From: Streptomyces sp. MUM 2J
GTDB taxonomy: Bacteria > Actinomycetota > Actinomycetes > Streptomycetales > Streptomycetaceae
Direction of reading: 5' to 3'
Assembly (NCBI RefSeq): GCF_022414535.1
Contig: NZ_JADWYM010000010.1
Location: 1-64,000 of the forward strand
DNA: 64,000 bases
Each line of letters starts with the position of its first letter. Positions within the stretch are counted from its first letter, which is position 1. A program made the translations under genes and the position numbers. Below are positions 16,568 to 24,493 of this stretch, piece by piece. Below the pieces are notes generated by a model. The model made no database searches. It was not told the DNA's origin and saw nothing but the letters and a program-made list of their open reading frames with translations.

Positions 16568-17433
16568 CCGGCGTGCACAAGCCCGACGCGACGACGAACA
16601 CCGACGTCGAGGAGGACATCCGGGCGATCCGCGCCCTGTGGGACGGCATGCGCCGCGGCTGGGCCGAGGGGGACGCCGGGCGATTCGCCGCGAGCTTCAC
16701 GGAGGACTGCGACTTCACGACGGTAGGAGGCGACAAGCCGTCCGGCCGGGCCGGCATCGAAGCCGGACACACGGCCCTCTTCCGGGGGCGTTACGCGGGC
16801 ACCACGCTCGACACCCGCGTGACGGCCGTCCGCTTCCTCCGCCCCGGCCTCGCCACGGTCGACGTGGAGTCGGCCATCAGCGCGCCCGGCGGCACGGCAC
16901 CGACCCGCACCCATGCTCTGGCGGTCGTGCAGCGGACGGCGGAGCGCACATGGCTGATCAGCGCGTTCCACAACATGATCCCGGCACCTCACACCGCGCC
17001 ACCGGCACCCGAGTCCCAGGAGTCCACGTTGACCGAACCCACCGCACGTCCGAAGCTGCGCCACCTCGCCATCGTGGCTCGCGCCCCCGAGGAACTCGCC
17101 GATTTCTACTCCTCGGTCTTCGGGATGGAACTCTTCCACCGCGATCCGGACGGCAGTTGCTTCCTCTCCGACGGGTATCTGACCCTGGCCCTGATCAAGC
17201 ACCGGCTCGACGGCGAGACCCCGGTCGGGATGAACCACTTCGGCTTCCACGTCGAGAACACGGCGGACGTGTCCGACGCCCTGGTCGCGGCGGGCACCCC
17301 CGAGCCCGCGGAGCGCTTCACCGACCGCCCCTACGCCGAGTACCGGGCGATGGACCCGGAGGGCAACTGGTTCGACCTCTCCGCACACGGCTTCGGCGGC
17401 CCACGCCGACCCGGCGGTCCCACCGCGGACTGA
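16564..17433 (+). CDS. SnoaL/NTF2-like and glyoxalase (VOC) fusion protein
   Basis: 289 residues from GTG 16564. The N-terminal half (about 12-140) is an SgcJ/SnoaL-type NTF2-like domain: IRALWDGMRRGWAEGDAGRF, TEDCDFTTVGG and the final strands ending WLISAFHNMI. After a Pro-rich linker, a VOC/glyoxalase domain follows (about 165-280): LRHLAIVARAPEELADFYSS, GMNHFGFHVE and YRAMDPEGNWFDLSAHG, which supplies His and Glu ligands for a metal site. Each domain alone is common; the fusion is less so. Coupled to the JAMM-like gene upstream. Substrate unknown. Confidence 0.78.
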   Translation: MTGVHKPDATTNTDVEEDIRAIRALWDGMRRGWAEGDAGRFAASFTEDCDFTTVGGDKPSGRAGIEAGHTALFRGRYAGTTLDTRVTAVRFLRPGLATVDVESAISAPGGTAPTRTHALAVVQRTAERTWLISAFHNMIPAPHTAPPAPESQESTLTEPTARPKLRHLAIVARAPEELADFYSSVFGMELFHRDPDGSCFLSDGYLTLALIKHRLDGETPVGMNHFGFHVENTADVSDALVAAGTPEPAERFTDRPYAEYRAMDPEGNWFDLSAHGFGGPRRPGGPTAD

Positions 17434-17596
17434 CCGCCGGCCGGTGATCCGGCCGGCCGACGTCCCGGGCCCGGCGGTTCACACGCCGGCCAACGGCCAC
17501 GGCCCCGACGGCCCGACGACTGCCGGGGCCGCGTTCACCGGGCTTCGCCGACAGCGACGGCGCCGCCCCCGCGCAGAGCCCCGACGACGCGCGACC

Positions 17597-17622
17597 GCGC
17601 GGCCCGGTACGCCGGGCCGCGC
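17597..17622 (-). terminator. Hairpin between convergent genes
   Basis: An 11-bp stem GCGCGGCCCGG / CCGGGCCGCGC with a TACG loop. It lies 2 bases beyond the stop of the minus-strand secreted-protein gene and can also stop transcription from the plus-strand fusion gene. Confidence 0.65.
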
Positions 17623-17624
17623 GC

Positions 17625-18041
17625 TCAGCCGCCCAGCAGGCCCGTCGCCTGGCCCAGCAGCGGCAGGCCGCCGATCGACTGCGCCTGCGCCAATGGCCCC
17701 GTCACCGCCTGGGTCGTCACCGGCTGGAAGTCCGCGACCTGGGTGCCGACGCCGTTGTCCAGCGGGTCCACGCCCGTCCCCGCGAGCGGGTTGGGCTTGA
17801 GGCCGGCGACCGGGCCGGTGACGTACTGCACCGAACCCGTCAGCGCGGCCACGCCCGCCTGCGGGTCGATCGAGCCGAGCGAGGTGGGCCGGGTGCGCAT
17901 CACGTCGACGACGGGCTCGGCGCCTGCGGCGGACGCGCTCGCCGCGCCCGCGCCGAGAGCGACCCCCGCGGTCGCGAGGGCGACCAGGGCACGCCGGCCG
18001 GTCGGGGTCGGGGAAGACTGGGAAGAGCCGTGTCGGGCCAT
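17625..18041 (-). CDS. Small secreted protein of unknown function
   Basis: 138 residues from ATG 18041. A twin-arginine-free signal peptide (basic GRRALVALATAGVALGAGAASASA) is followed by a Gly/Pro/Leu/Val-rich mature part with no cysteine, ending SIGGLPLLGQATGLLGG. No known domain is recognised. Similar small exported proteins ending in GLPL-type tails are common in Streptomyces; another is at 23995 in this window. Two codons upstream lies another in-frame ATG, and further upstream an alternative start MAEPKAE. Confidence 0.6.
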   Translation of the reverse strand: MARHGSSQSSPTPTGRRALVALATAGVALGAGAASASAAGAEPVVDVMRTRPTSLGSIDPQAGVAALTGSVQYVTGPVAGLKPNPLAGTGVDPLDNGVGTQVADFQPVTTQAVTGPLAQAQSIGGLPLLGQATGLLGG

Positions 18042-18180
18042 CGCCACCGCCACCTCTGCTTTGGGTTCTGCCACGAGAAGTAATCAGGTCGACGCGAAGC
18101 GTAGTTGAGGTGTGACGCGCGCTTCAAAGCCGACCCGCGGGGTCGTTCGGCGGGCGGGCGATGCCTCACACTGGTGTCCC

Positions 18181-18810
18181 GTGAGTTCCCATCCGCCCGC
18201 ACCCGCGCGAGTCGTGCTGCTCTGCGGCCCCTCCGGCTCCGGCAAGTCCCTCCTCGCGGCCCGCTCCGGCCTTCCGGTGCTGCGTCTCGACGACTTCTAC
18301 AAGGAGGGCGACGACCCCACGCTGCCCCTGGTGGCCGGGAGCTCCGACATCGACTGGGACGACCCCGGCTCGTGGGACGCGGACGCGGCCGTCGCCGCGA
18401 TCGCCGAACTGTGCCGCACCGGCCGCACCGAGGTTCCGGTGTACGACATCTCGCTCAGCGCGCGCACCGGGGTGGAGAGCGTCGGCACCGGCGGCGCCCC
18501 GCTGTTCATCGCGGAGGGCATCTTCGCCGCCGAGATCGTCGGACGCTGCCGCGAACTGGGAGTCCTCGCCGACGCGCTGTGCCTGAGCCGCGGGGCCGTC
18601 ACCACCTTCCGGCGCCGCTTCCTGCGCGATCTGAAGGAAGGCCGCAAGTCGGCGCCCATGTTGCTGCGCCGCGGCTGGCGGCTGATGCGCGCCGAGCGTT
18701 CGATCGTGGCCCGGCAGACGGCCCTGGGCGCGTACGCCTGCGACCGGGACGAGGCGCTGGCCCGGCTGGCGGCGGCCGAGCGGCCCGCCGCCTCCCCCGC
18801 CGCGGCGTGA
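18181..18810 (+). CDS. Uridine kinase-like P-loop kinase
   Basis: 209 residues. A clear Walker A loop GPSGSGKS lies at residues 16-23, followed by LPVLRLDDFYKEGDDP, the DDFY motif of uridine kinase/phosphoribulokinase-like enzymes, and PLFIAEGIFAAEIVG. It would phosphorylate uridine/cytidine or another small sugar-containing compound in the cytoplasm; substrate is inferred from family. GTG start at 18181; the longer frame from 18112 has no homology signal. No strong ribosome binding site is visible, so a leaderless mRNA is possible. Confidence 0.78.
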   Translation: MSSHPPAPARVVLLCGPSGSGKSLLAARSGLPVLRLDDFYKEGDDPTLPLVAGSSDIDWDDPGSWDADAAVAAIAELCRTGRTEVPVYDISLSARTGVESVGTGGAPLFIAEGIFAAEIVGRCRELGVLADALCLSRGAVTTFRRRFLRDLKEGRKSAPMLLRRGWRLMRAERSIVARQTALGAYACDRDEALARLAAAERPAASPAAA

Positions 18811-19000
18811 CCACCGCGCGGCCGGTGGAGCGGCACGAGGGGCGGACCGGCCCGCACACGGGCGAAAGCGGGACTGGACGGACCCCCCGGCCCTCCAGCC
18901 CCGCTCCTTTTCCCCGTTCCCCCGTGGGTCCCCCGTTGCCCCCCCCCAGAGCCCCGCACTCCCCCGTCGGGACCCCGTTCCTCCTCCGTGCCCCTCGTCC

Positions 19001-19759
19001 TCAGGCGACGAGTTCGCCGAAGGCGTCCGACTCGTCACGGCCGAAGCTGAGGACGTCGTCCTCGCGCAGCCGGCGCAGCGACCGCCAGATGCTGGACTTC
19101 ACCGTGCCGACACTGATGTCGAGGATCTCGGCGATCTCCGGGTCGGTGCGGCCCTCGTAGTAGCGCAGGACCAGCATCGTCCGCTGGAGTTCCGGCAGCC
19201 GGGCCAGCGCCTGCCACAGGACCGTGCGCAGCTCGGTGCCGCGCATCGCGTCCGTGTCACCGGCCGTCTCCGGCAGTTCCTCGGTCGGGTACTCGTTCAG
19301 CTTGCGGCGGCGCCACGCGCTGATGTGCAGGTTCGTCATGGTGCGGCGCAGGTAGCCCCCGACCGCGGCCTTGTCGGTGATCCGGTCCCAGGCCCGGTAC
19401 GTCGAGAACAGCGCACTCTGGAGCAGGTCCTCGGCCTCGAAGCGGTCGCCGGTCAGGTGGTAGGCGGTGGCGTACAGGGAGGCGCGGCGCTCCTTGACGT
19501 AGGCGGTGAACTCCGCCTCCGACAGCGAGCGGCGCTCCCCCTGGTCCTCCCCGTACGCCGATCCCCCGTGCGTCTCCCCCGTGTGCGTGTCGACCACCGT
19601 CATGTAGGGCTGGGGCCCCTGCTGCGCATGCGCGGTGTGCTGACGCCCGGCGCCGCGAGCGCACCCGCGCCCACCGGACTTCTCCGGACCCCGGTGTCCG
19701 TTCACGTCGTGCAGACGCGTGACCACTGCGCTGGTGCTCGTGCTGTGCAGCGTGTTCAT
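19001..19759 (-). CDS. sigQ: ECF sigma factor SigQ (SigE-like family)
   Basis: 252 residues. Region 2 (RASLYATAYHLTGDRFEAED and LLQSALFSTYRAWDRI) and region 4 (LARLPELQRTMLVLRYY, IAEILDISVGTVKSSIWRSL) are complete. The N-terminal 75 residues are unlike sigma factors; a later start near MTVVDTHTG would give about 200 residues. It is divergent from the afsQ1-afsQ2 two-component operon, the same arrangement as sigQ in S. coelicolor, where this sigma factor and AfsQ1/Q2 influence antibiotic production and development. An AfsQ1-type box lies in the shared intergenic region. Confidence 0.88.
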   Translation of the reverse strand: MNTLHSTSTSAVVTRLHDVNGHRGPEKSGGRGCARGAGRQHTAHAQQGPQPYMTVVDTHTGETHGGSAYGEDQGERRSLSEAEFTAYVKERRASLYATAYHLTGDRFEAEDLLQSALFSTYRAWDRITDKAAVGGYLRRTMTNLHISAWRRRKLNEYPTEELPETAGDTDAMRGTELRTVLWQALARLPELQRTMLVLRYYEGRTDPEIAEILDISVGTVKSSIWRSLRRLREDDVLSFGRDESDAFGELVA

Positions 19760-19858
19760 CTTGCGCCCCCCGTCGTGGAGTTCCGGTGTCCGGCCGTGCT
19801 GTGCTTCTTGCTTGCCGAGAAGCCTGCCGCGGCGACTTCATGGCCGTGTCCGCCGACT

Positions 19859-19874
19859 GTCACAGACCTGTCAC
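19859..19874. promoter_or_regulatory. AfsQ1-type binding site
   Basis: GTCAC, 6 bases, GTCAC: an exact match to the published AfsQ1 recognition pattern GTnAC-N6-GTnAC. It lies between sigQ and afsQ1, 100 bases upstream of the sigQ start and 113 bases upstream of the afsQ1 start, where it could act on both. Confidence 0.7.
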
Positions 19875-19986
19875 AGGGGTCCGGAACCGCTCCATCCAAG
19901 ATCGTGGACCCCCTTCGGACCCGGAGGACGCCGCTTCCGGGACCCGTGGGTCGAACAGCAGCCCCTCCATGGGCCAGAATGAGGCC

Positions 19987-20664
19987 GTGCCTTCCCTGTT
20001 GCTGATCGAGGACGACGACGCCATCCGCACGGCCCTGGAGCTCTCACTGACGCGCCAGGGACACCGGGTGGCGACCGCTGCCAGCGGTGAGGACGGTCTG
20101 AAGCTGCTGCGCGAGCAGCGGCCGGATCTGATCGTGCTGGACGTGATGCTGCCCGGCATCGACGGTTTCGAGGTGTGCCGGCGCATCCGGCGCACGGACC
20201 AGTTGCCGATCATCCTGCTGACCGCGCGCAGCGACGACATCGACGTCGTCGTCGGGCTGGAGTCCGGGGCCGACGACTACGTCGTCAAACCGGTGCAGGG
20301 GCGTGTGCTCGACGCCCGGATCCGGGCCGTGCTGCGGCGCGGCGAGCGGGAGTCGAACGACGCGGCGGCCTTCGGCAGCCTGGTCATCGACCGTGCCGCG
20401 ATGACCGTGACCAAGAACGGACAGGACCTTCAGCTCACGCCGACCGAGCTGAGGCTGCTGCTGGAGCTGAGCCGGCGGCCGGGACAGGCGCTGTCGCGCC
20501 AGCAGCTGCTGCGGCTGGTGTGGGAGCACGACTACCTGGGCGACTCCCGGCTGGTGGACGCCTGCGTCCAGCGGCTGCGCGCCAAGGTGGAGGACGTGCC
20601 CTCGGCCCCGACGCTGATCCGTACCGTGCGTGGTGTCGGCTACCGCCTGGATCCGCCTCAGTGA
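19987..20664 (+). CDS. afsQ1: Response regulator AfsQ1 (OmpR family)
   Basis: 225 residues. The receiver domain has the acidic pocket EDDD near residue 9, the phosphoacceptor Asp52 in LIVLDVMLPG, the switch Thr in ILLTAR and Lys in VVKPVQG. The winged-helix DNA-binding domain (about 130-225) ends VRGVGYRLDPPQ. The protein length and the position between sigQ and a histidine kinase match AfsQ1, which links nutrient signals (in S. coelicolor, notably glutamate-grown cultures) to antibiotic production. GTG start at 19987. It overlaps the kinase gene by 4 bases. Confidence 0.93.
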   Translation: MPSLLLIEDDDAIRTALELSLTRQGHRVATAASGEDGLKLLREQRPDLIVLDVMLPGIDGFEVCRRIRRTDQLPIILLTARSDDIDVVVGLESGADDYVVKPVQGRVLDARIRAVLRRGERESNDAAAFGSLVIDRAAMTVTKNGQDLQLTPTELRLLLELSRRPGQALSRQQLLRLVWEHDYLGDSRLVDACVQRLRAKVEDVPSAPTLIRTVRGVGYRLDPPQ

Positions 20665-22226
20665 CGACACGGCAAGGGGGTGTCCGCGGCTGGGCCGCGG
20701 ACCGTGGAAAGGGTCTGTCGCGGCTGCGCTTCACCAGCCTGCGGCTGCGGCTGGTCGTCGTGTTCGGCCTGGTGGCGCTGACGGCCGCGGTGTCGGCCTC
20801 CGGGATCGCCTACTGGCTCAACCGGGAGGCGGTGCTCACACGCACCCAGGACGCGGTGCTGCGCGACTTCCAGCAGGAGATGCAGAACCGTGCCGGCGCG
20901 CTGCCCGCGCACCCGTCCCAGGACGAGTTGCAGCACACCGCCGGCCAGATGGCCAACAGCAGCCAGCGGTTCAGCGTGCTGCTCGTCGCGCAGGACGCGG
21001 GCGGCAGGACGGTGTACGGCAATTCCGGCGGCCTGAACGGCTTCTCCCTCCAGGACGTGCCGGAGTCGCTGCGCACCGCGGTGAACAAGCAGCAGAAGGT
21101 CACCTCCGCCAACAAGTACCCGTACCACCTGTACTGGCAGCGGGTCGTCGACGACGGCACGCCGTACCTCGTCGCCGGGACGAAGGTGATCGGCGGCGGG
21201 CCGACCGGTTACATGCGCAAGTCGCTGGAGCCGGAGGCGAAGGACCTCAACTCGCTGGCCTGGTCCCTGGGGATCGCCACGGGGCTGGCGCTGATCGGTG
21301 CGGCGCTGCTGGCGCAGGCCGCCGCCACGACCGTGCTGAAGCCGGTGCACCGGCTCGGCATCGCCGCGCGCCGGCTCGGCGAGGGCAGGCTGGACACGCG
21401 GCTGCGGGTGTCGGGGACGGACGAACTGGCGGATCTGTCCCGGACGTTCAACAACGCCGCGGAGGCACTGGAGAAACGGGTGGCGGACATGGCCGCGCGG
21501 GACGAGTCGTCCCGGCGGTTCGTGGCGGACATGAGCCACGAGCTGCGTACGCCACTCACCGCGATCACGGCCGTGACCGAGGTGCTGGAGGAGGAGCTGG
21601 ACTCGGAGAGCGGCGGCATCGACCCGATGATCGAGCCCGCGGTGCGGCTGGTGGTGAGCGAGACGCGGCGGCTGAACGACCTGGTGGAGAACCTCATGGA
21701 GGTCACCCGCTTCGACGCCGGTACCGCCCGGCTGGTGCTGGACGACGTCGATGTCGCCGACCAGATCACCGCCTGCATCGACGCGCGTGCCTGGCTGGAC
21801 GCCGTCGAGCTGGACGCCGAGCGCGGCATCCACGCCCGGCTCGACCCGCGCCGGCTGGACGTCGTCCTCGCCAACCTCATCGGCAACGCGCTCAAGCACG
21901 GCGGTTCGCCGGTGCGGGTGTCGGTGCACGCGTCGCAGGACGAGGTCGTGATCGCGGTCCGCGACCACGGGCCGGGCATCCCCGAGGACGTCCTCCCGCA
22001 CGTCTTCGACCGGTTCTACAAGGCCAGCGCCTCCCGCCCACGCTCCGAGGGCAGCGGCCTCGGCCTGTCGATCGCCCTGGAGAACGCGCACATCCACGGC
22101 GGCGAGATCACCGCCGCCAACTCCCCCGAGGGCGGCGCGGTGTTCACGCTGCGGCTGCCGCGGGACGCGTCGGAACTGACGCGGCGGGCCGACGAGGGGG
22201 AGACATCCGAGGGGGAAGCCAAGTGA
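20661..22226 (+). CDS. afsQ2: Sensor histidine kinase AfsQ2
   Basis: 521 residues. A first membrane segment (about 30-52), a periplasmic sensor of about 160 residues, a second membrane segment (about 210-235), a HAMP linker, the phosphoacceptor His293 in VADMSHELRTPLTAI, and the ATPase domain with N box (LANLIGNALKHGG), G1 (DHGPGIPEDV) and G2 (GSGLGLSIA). It senses an unknown extracellular cue and phosphorylates AfsQ1. Start GTG overlaps the afsQ1 stop (GTGA), and its own stop overlaps the next gene in the same way, so three genes are translationally coupled. Confidence 0.92.
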   Translation: MTTRQGGVRGWAADRGKGLSRLRFTSLRLRLVVVFGLVALTAAVSASGIAYWLNREAVLTRTQDAVLRDFQQEMQNRAGALPAHPSQDELQHTAGQMANSSQRFSVLLVAQDAGGRTVYGNSGGLNGFSLQDVPESLRTAVNKQQKVTSANKYPYHLYWQRVVDDGTPYLVAGTKVIGGGPTGYMRKSLEPEAKDLNSLAWSLGIATGLALIGAALLAQAAATTVLKPVHRLGIAARRLGEGRLDTRLRVSGTDELADLSRTFNNAAEALEKRVADMAARDESSRRFVADMSHELRTPLTAITAVTEVLEEELDSESGGIDPMIEPAVRLVVSETRRLNDLVENLMEVTRFDAGTARLVLDDVDVADQITACIDARAWLDAVELDAERGIHARLDPRRLDVVLANLIGNALKHGGSPVRVSVHASQDEVVIAVRDHGPGIPEDVLPHVFDRFYKASASRPRSEGSGLGLSIALENAHIHGGEITAANSPEGGAVFTLRLPRDASELTRRADEGETSEGEAK

Positions 22227-22825
22227 CCGTCAAACGCCTGCTCGCGCTCCCCCTGCTGGGCGTGCTGCTGGCCGGGTGCGGGATCCGCGCCACCGAGGTC
22301 CCGACCGACTTCGGGGCGGCGCCCTCACGGGTGCACTGCTCGCTCACCGGGCCGGGCGTCTCCTCCGAGGCCTCGCTCGGAGTGCCGGTGCAGGTGTTCC
22401 TGCTGTGCGGGTCCTCGCTGGTGGCCGTGGACCGGACGGTGCGCGTGCCGGACGGCGCGGCGGACTCGCGGCGGCGGGTACTGGTCGCGCAGGGCCTGCT
22501 GGACCAGCTGGCCCAGACACCGTCGGCGTCCGAGGAGGAGGCCGGGTACACCACCGACGTGCGCGGCGGGATGGCGGTGTCGGGCCCGGGCCCGAAGGAC
22601 CCCGAGGACGCGCTGCGCCTGAGCACCCCTCCCGGCGAACTCACCTCCTACGCCCTCGCACAGATCGTGTGCACCTTCTCCGACTCCGCCGCGGCCGAGG
22701 GCGACGGCTCGGTCGTCCTGGGCGGTCCGGGCGGCGAACCGCCGCGCCGCTACGAGTGCACCGACGAGGTCCGCTCCCGCCCGGGCACGAAGGAACCGCC
22801 GTCCACGGAGGTCGCGGGAGACTGA
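22223..22825 (+). CDS. Lipoprotein coupled to afsQ2
   Basis: 200 residues. Signal peptide with lipobox LLAGC (Cys19 becomes the lipid-modified N-terminus). The mature protein contains three more well-spaced cysteines (VHCSL, FLLCGSS, IVCTF, YECTD give four) and a region VPDGAADSRRRVLVAQGLLDQLAQTP resembling the GerMN-like fold of actinobacterial lipoproteins encoded beside two-component systems. It may modulate AfsQ2 sensing, as LpqB does for MtrB; this is inference from the 4-base overlap. The last codons belong to a 27-bp sequence that is repeated just after the stop. Confidence 0.82.
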   Translation: MTVKRLLALPLLGVLLAGCGIRATEVPTDFGAAPSRVHCSLTGPGVSSEASLGVPVQVFLLCGSSLVAVDRTVRVPDGAADSRRRVLVAQGLLDQLAQTPSASEEEAGYTTDVRGGMAVSGPGPKDPEDALRLSTPPGELTSYALAQIVCTFSDSAAAEGDGSVVLGGPGGEPPRRYECTDEVRSRPGTKEPPSTEVAGD

Positions 22826-22853
22826 CCCGCCGTCCACGGAGGTCGCGGGAGAC
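22796..22853. repeat. Direct repeat at the end of the lipoprotein gene
   Basis: A 27-bp sequence beginning CCGCCGTCCACGG occurs at 22796-22822 and again, exactly, at 22827-22853, a period of 31 bases. The stop codon falls between the copies, so the second copy is untranslated. It looks like a recent slippage duplication. Confidence 0.8.
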
Positions 22854-22951
22854 CGGCACGCCGGGGCGGCCGTACCGTGTGGCGGACACCTCATGGGCGG
22901 ATCGGCCGAGAGGCCGGAACCGATCCTGCCGGGGGTCGCGTCTAGGGGGGC

Positions 22952-23494
22952 GTGCAGCGTCAAGGCTCCATCGGCGGCAGCGCCGCTCTCCGCATCCGGG
23001 TGACAGGAGGCGTTCTCCTCGTCGCGCACCTCTCGATCGTGGCATGGCTCACGCTGCGACCGCTGGACGTGCCCTGGGTGATGCCCCCCAACCTGCGCCC
23101 CTTCGCCGGGATCCGCGCCGATGTGGCCCTCGGCTGGGCCCAGGCGGTGCGGCGGATCGGTGCCGGGCTGGCGCTGCTCGCTCCGCTGGGGGTGCTGCTG
23201 CCGATGACGCACGGCCGGCTCGACGGCTCGCCGCTGGGCTCCCTGGCCCGTACGGTCACCGCCGGGGCCCTGCTGTCGCTGGGGATCGAGCTGCTGCAGA
23301 CCGGCGTGCCCGGTCAGGTCGTCGATGTGGACTCGCTGCTGCTGAACACGGTGGGCGTCGCCCTGGCCCACCTCGCGATCGTCCCGGCGTGCCGCAGCCT
23401 GCTCCGCCGCAGGTCGGCGCGCGCCGAGCCGCGCCGGGAGGAACCGGCTCAGGGTCGGACCCCGACGATTCCCAGGGTCGGCATCGCCCCGTAG
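22952..23494 (+). CDS. VanZ-family membrane protein
   Basis: 180 residues with four hydrophobic segments (about 15-33, 58-80, 90-110, 120-140). The VanZ hallmarks are present: AWLTLRP early, NLRPFAGI, and the GIELLQ ... R/VDVDSLLLNTVGV motif in the second half. VanZ proteins confer modest glycopeptide tolerance in some bacteria, but most members have unknown function. The C-terminal 35 residues are basic and probably cytoplasmic. GTG start at 22952. No partner gene suggests a specific role. Confidence 0.82.
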   Translation: MQRQGSIGGSAALRIRVTGGVLLVAHLSIVAWLTLRPLDVPWVMPPNLRPFAGIRADVALGWAQAVRRIGAGLALLAPLGVLLPMTHGRLDGSPLGSLARTVTAGALLSLGIELLQTGVPGQVVDVDSLLLNTVGVALAHLAIVPACRSLLRRRSARAEPRREEPAQGRTPTIPRVGIAP

Positions 23495-23717
23495 AGCGAC
23501 GCTGCCCGCCTTCCGTGTGCGTACGGTGGAGACAGGTGGACGGCGGGCCCATCGGCACCGGCCACCGGCAGGCCGACCCGCCCGAGCCGTCCGGGCGGCC
23601 GCGGGAGCTGCCCGACACCGCGCGGTCCCGGCCGGCGCCCCACCGACCCGCACACGACCACACGACACCAGACACCGAAAACCGGACATCGAAGACCGGA
23701 CACCGACAGGAGCCGTC

Positions 23718-23918
23718 ATGACCACCCTCGCCCGCCCCACCCACGGCCGCATGATCGGCGGCGTGTGCGCCGCGCTGGCCCGGCGCTTCGGCACCTCCGC
23801 GACGACGATGCGGGTGATCTTCCTGTTGTCCTGTCTGCTGCCGGGTCCTCAGTTCCTGCTCTACATAGCGCTGTGGATCCTGCTGCCCTCCGAGGACAAG
23901 GCGCGCACGAGCTGGTGA
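23718..23918 (+). CDS. PspC-domain small membrane protein
   Basis: 66 residues consisting of little more than one PspC domain: GRMIGGVCAALARRFGTS followed by a membrane segment (about 31-56) with ILLPSED at its end. PspC proteins contribute to envelope-stress responses; stand-alone short copies are frequent in Streptomyces. An AGGAG ribosome binding site lies 6 bases before the ATG. A strong terminator follows. Confidence 0.85.
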   Translation: MTTLARPTHGRMIGGVCAALARRFGTSATTMRVIFLLSCLLPGPQFLLYIALWILLPSEDKARTSW

Positions 23919-23932
23919 CCGGTCGGCGCGCA

Positions 23933-23978
23933 CGCCGGCGGGGCGCACCCCCTCAGGACAGGGGGTGCGCCCCGCCGG
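23933..23978. terminator. Bidirectional terminator between convergent genes
   Basis: A perfect 20-bp stem (23933-23952 with 23959-23978, containing GGGGCGCACCCCC) and a 6-base loop. It stands between the plus-strand PspC gene and the minus-strand secreted-protein gene and can serve both. Confidence 0.85.
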
Positions 23979-23994
23979 CTCGTTCCGGGTTCGC

Positions 23995-24354
23995 TCAGCC
24001 GCCCAGCGGAAGGCCGTTCACGCCCATGCCCTGCATCGGCAGCGCGTTCCCCACCGGAAGCCCACCGAGCAGTCCGGCGACCGGAGCGGTCGGGCCGTCG
24101 GAGAGCACCTTCTGCGCGGCCGGCTGCGCGGCGGCCAGGCCCGCGTCGACCGCGGACTTGCCCTGGGTCAGCGCCTCGGTCGCACCCGGCAGCGCCTGGG
24201 CGACGTTCTCCGCCGGCAGGGTGCGGGTGACGCCGTCCAGCGCCTGTCCGGCGTCCGGGACGGCGGGAGCGGCGTTGGCGGCACCGGCGCCCGCGGCGGC
24301 GAAGGCGGCACCGAGGGCGGCGACACCGAGGGTCTTGGCAGCAGACTGCTTCAT
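23995..24354 (-). CDS. Small secreted alanine-rich protein
   Basis: 119 residues. Signal peptide (about 1-28, cleavage after AGAANA) then an Ala/Leu/Gly/Gln-rich mature protein with amphipathic helical stretches (AENVAQALPGATEALTQG) and a tail MGVNGLPLGG. No cysteine and no known domain. A GAGGA site precedes the ATG. Function unknown; the tail is similar in style to that of the secreted protein ending at 17625. Confidence 0.6.
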   Translation of the reverse strand: MKQSAAKTLGVAALGAAFAAAGAGAANAAPAVPDAGQALDGVTRTLPAENVAQALPGATEALTQGKSAVDAGLAAAQPAAQKVLSDGPTAPVAGLLGGLPVGNALPMQGMGVNGLPLGG

Positions 24355-24437
24355 GAAATGAGTCCTCGTAATGGAATGACGGGGATACGAGCGGTCCACG
24401 ACCGTAAACACGTCCAGGCTCCCACTGCAAACATCGA

Positions 24438-24470
24438 AATGCGGACGGATGGTGAATGTCCGTCCGCATT
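24438..24470 (-). terminator. Terminator of the add gene
   Basis: A 12-bp perfect stem AATGCGGACGGA / TCCGTCCGCATT with a 9-base loop, 24 bases beyond the adenosine deaminase stop. On the minus strand it is followed by a T-containing stretch (TTCGATGTTTG). Confidence 0.75.
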
Positions 24471-24493
24471 CAACGCCCGGACCATACCCGCCC

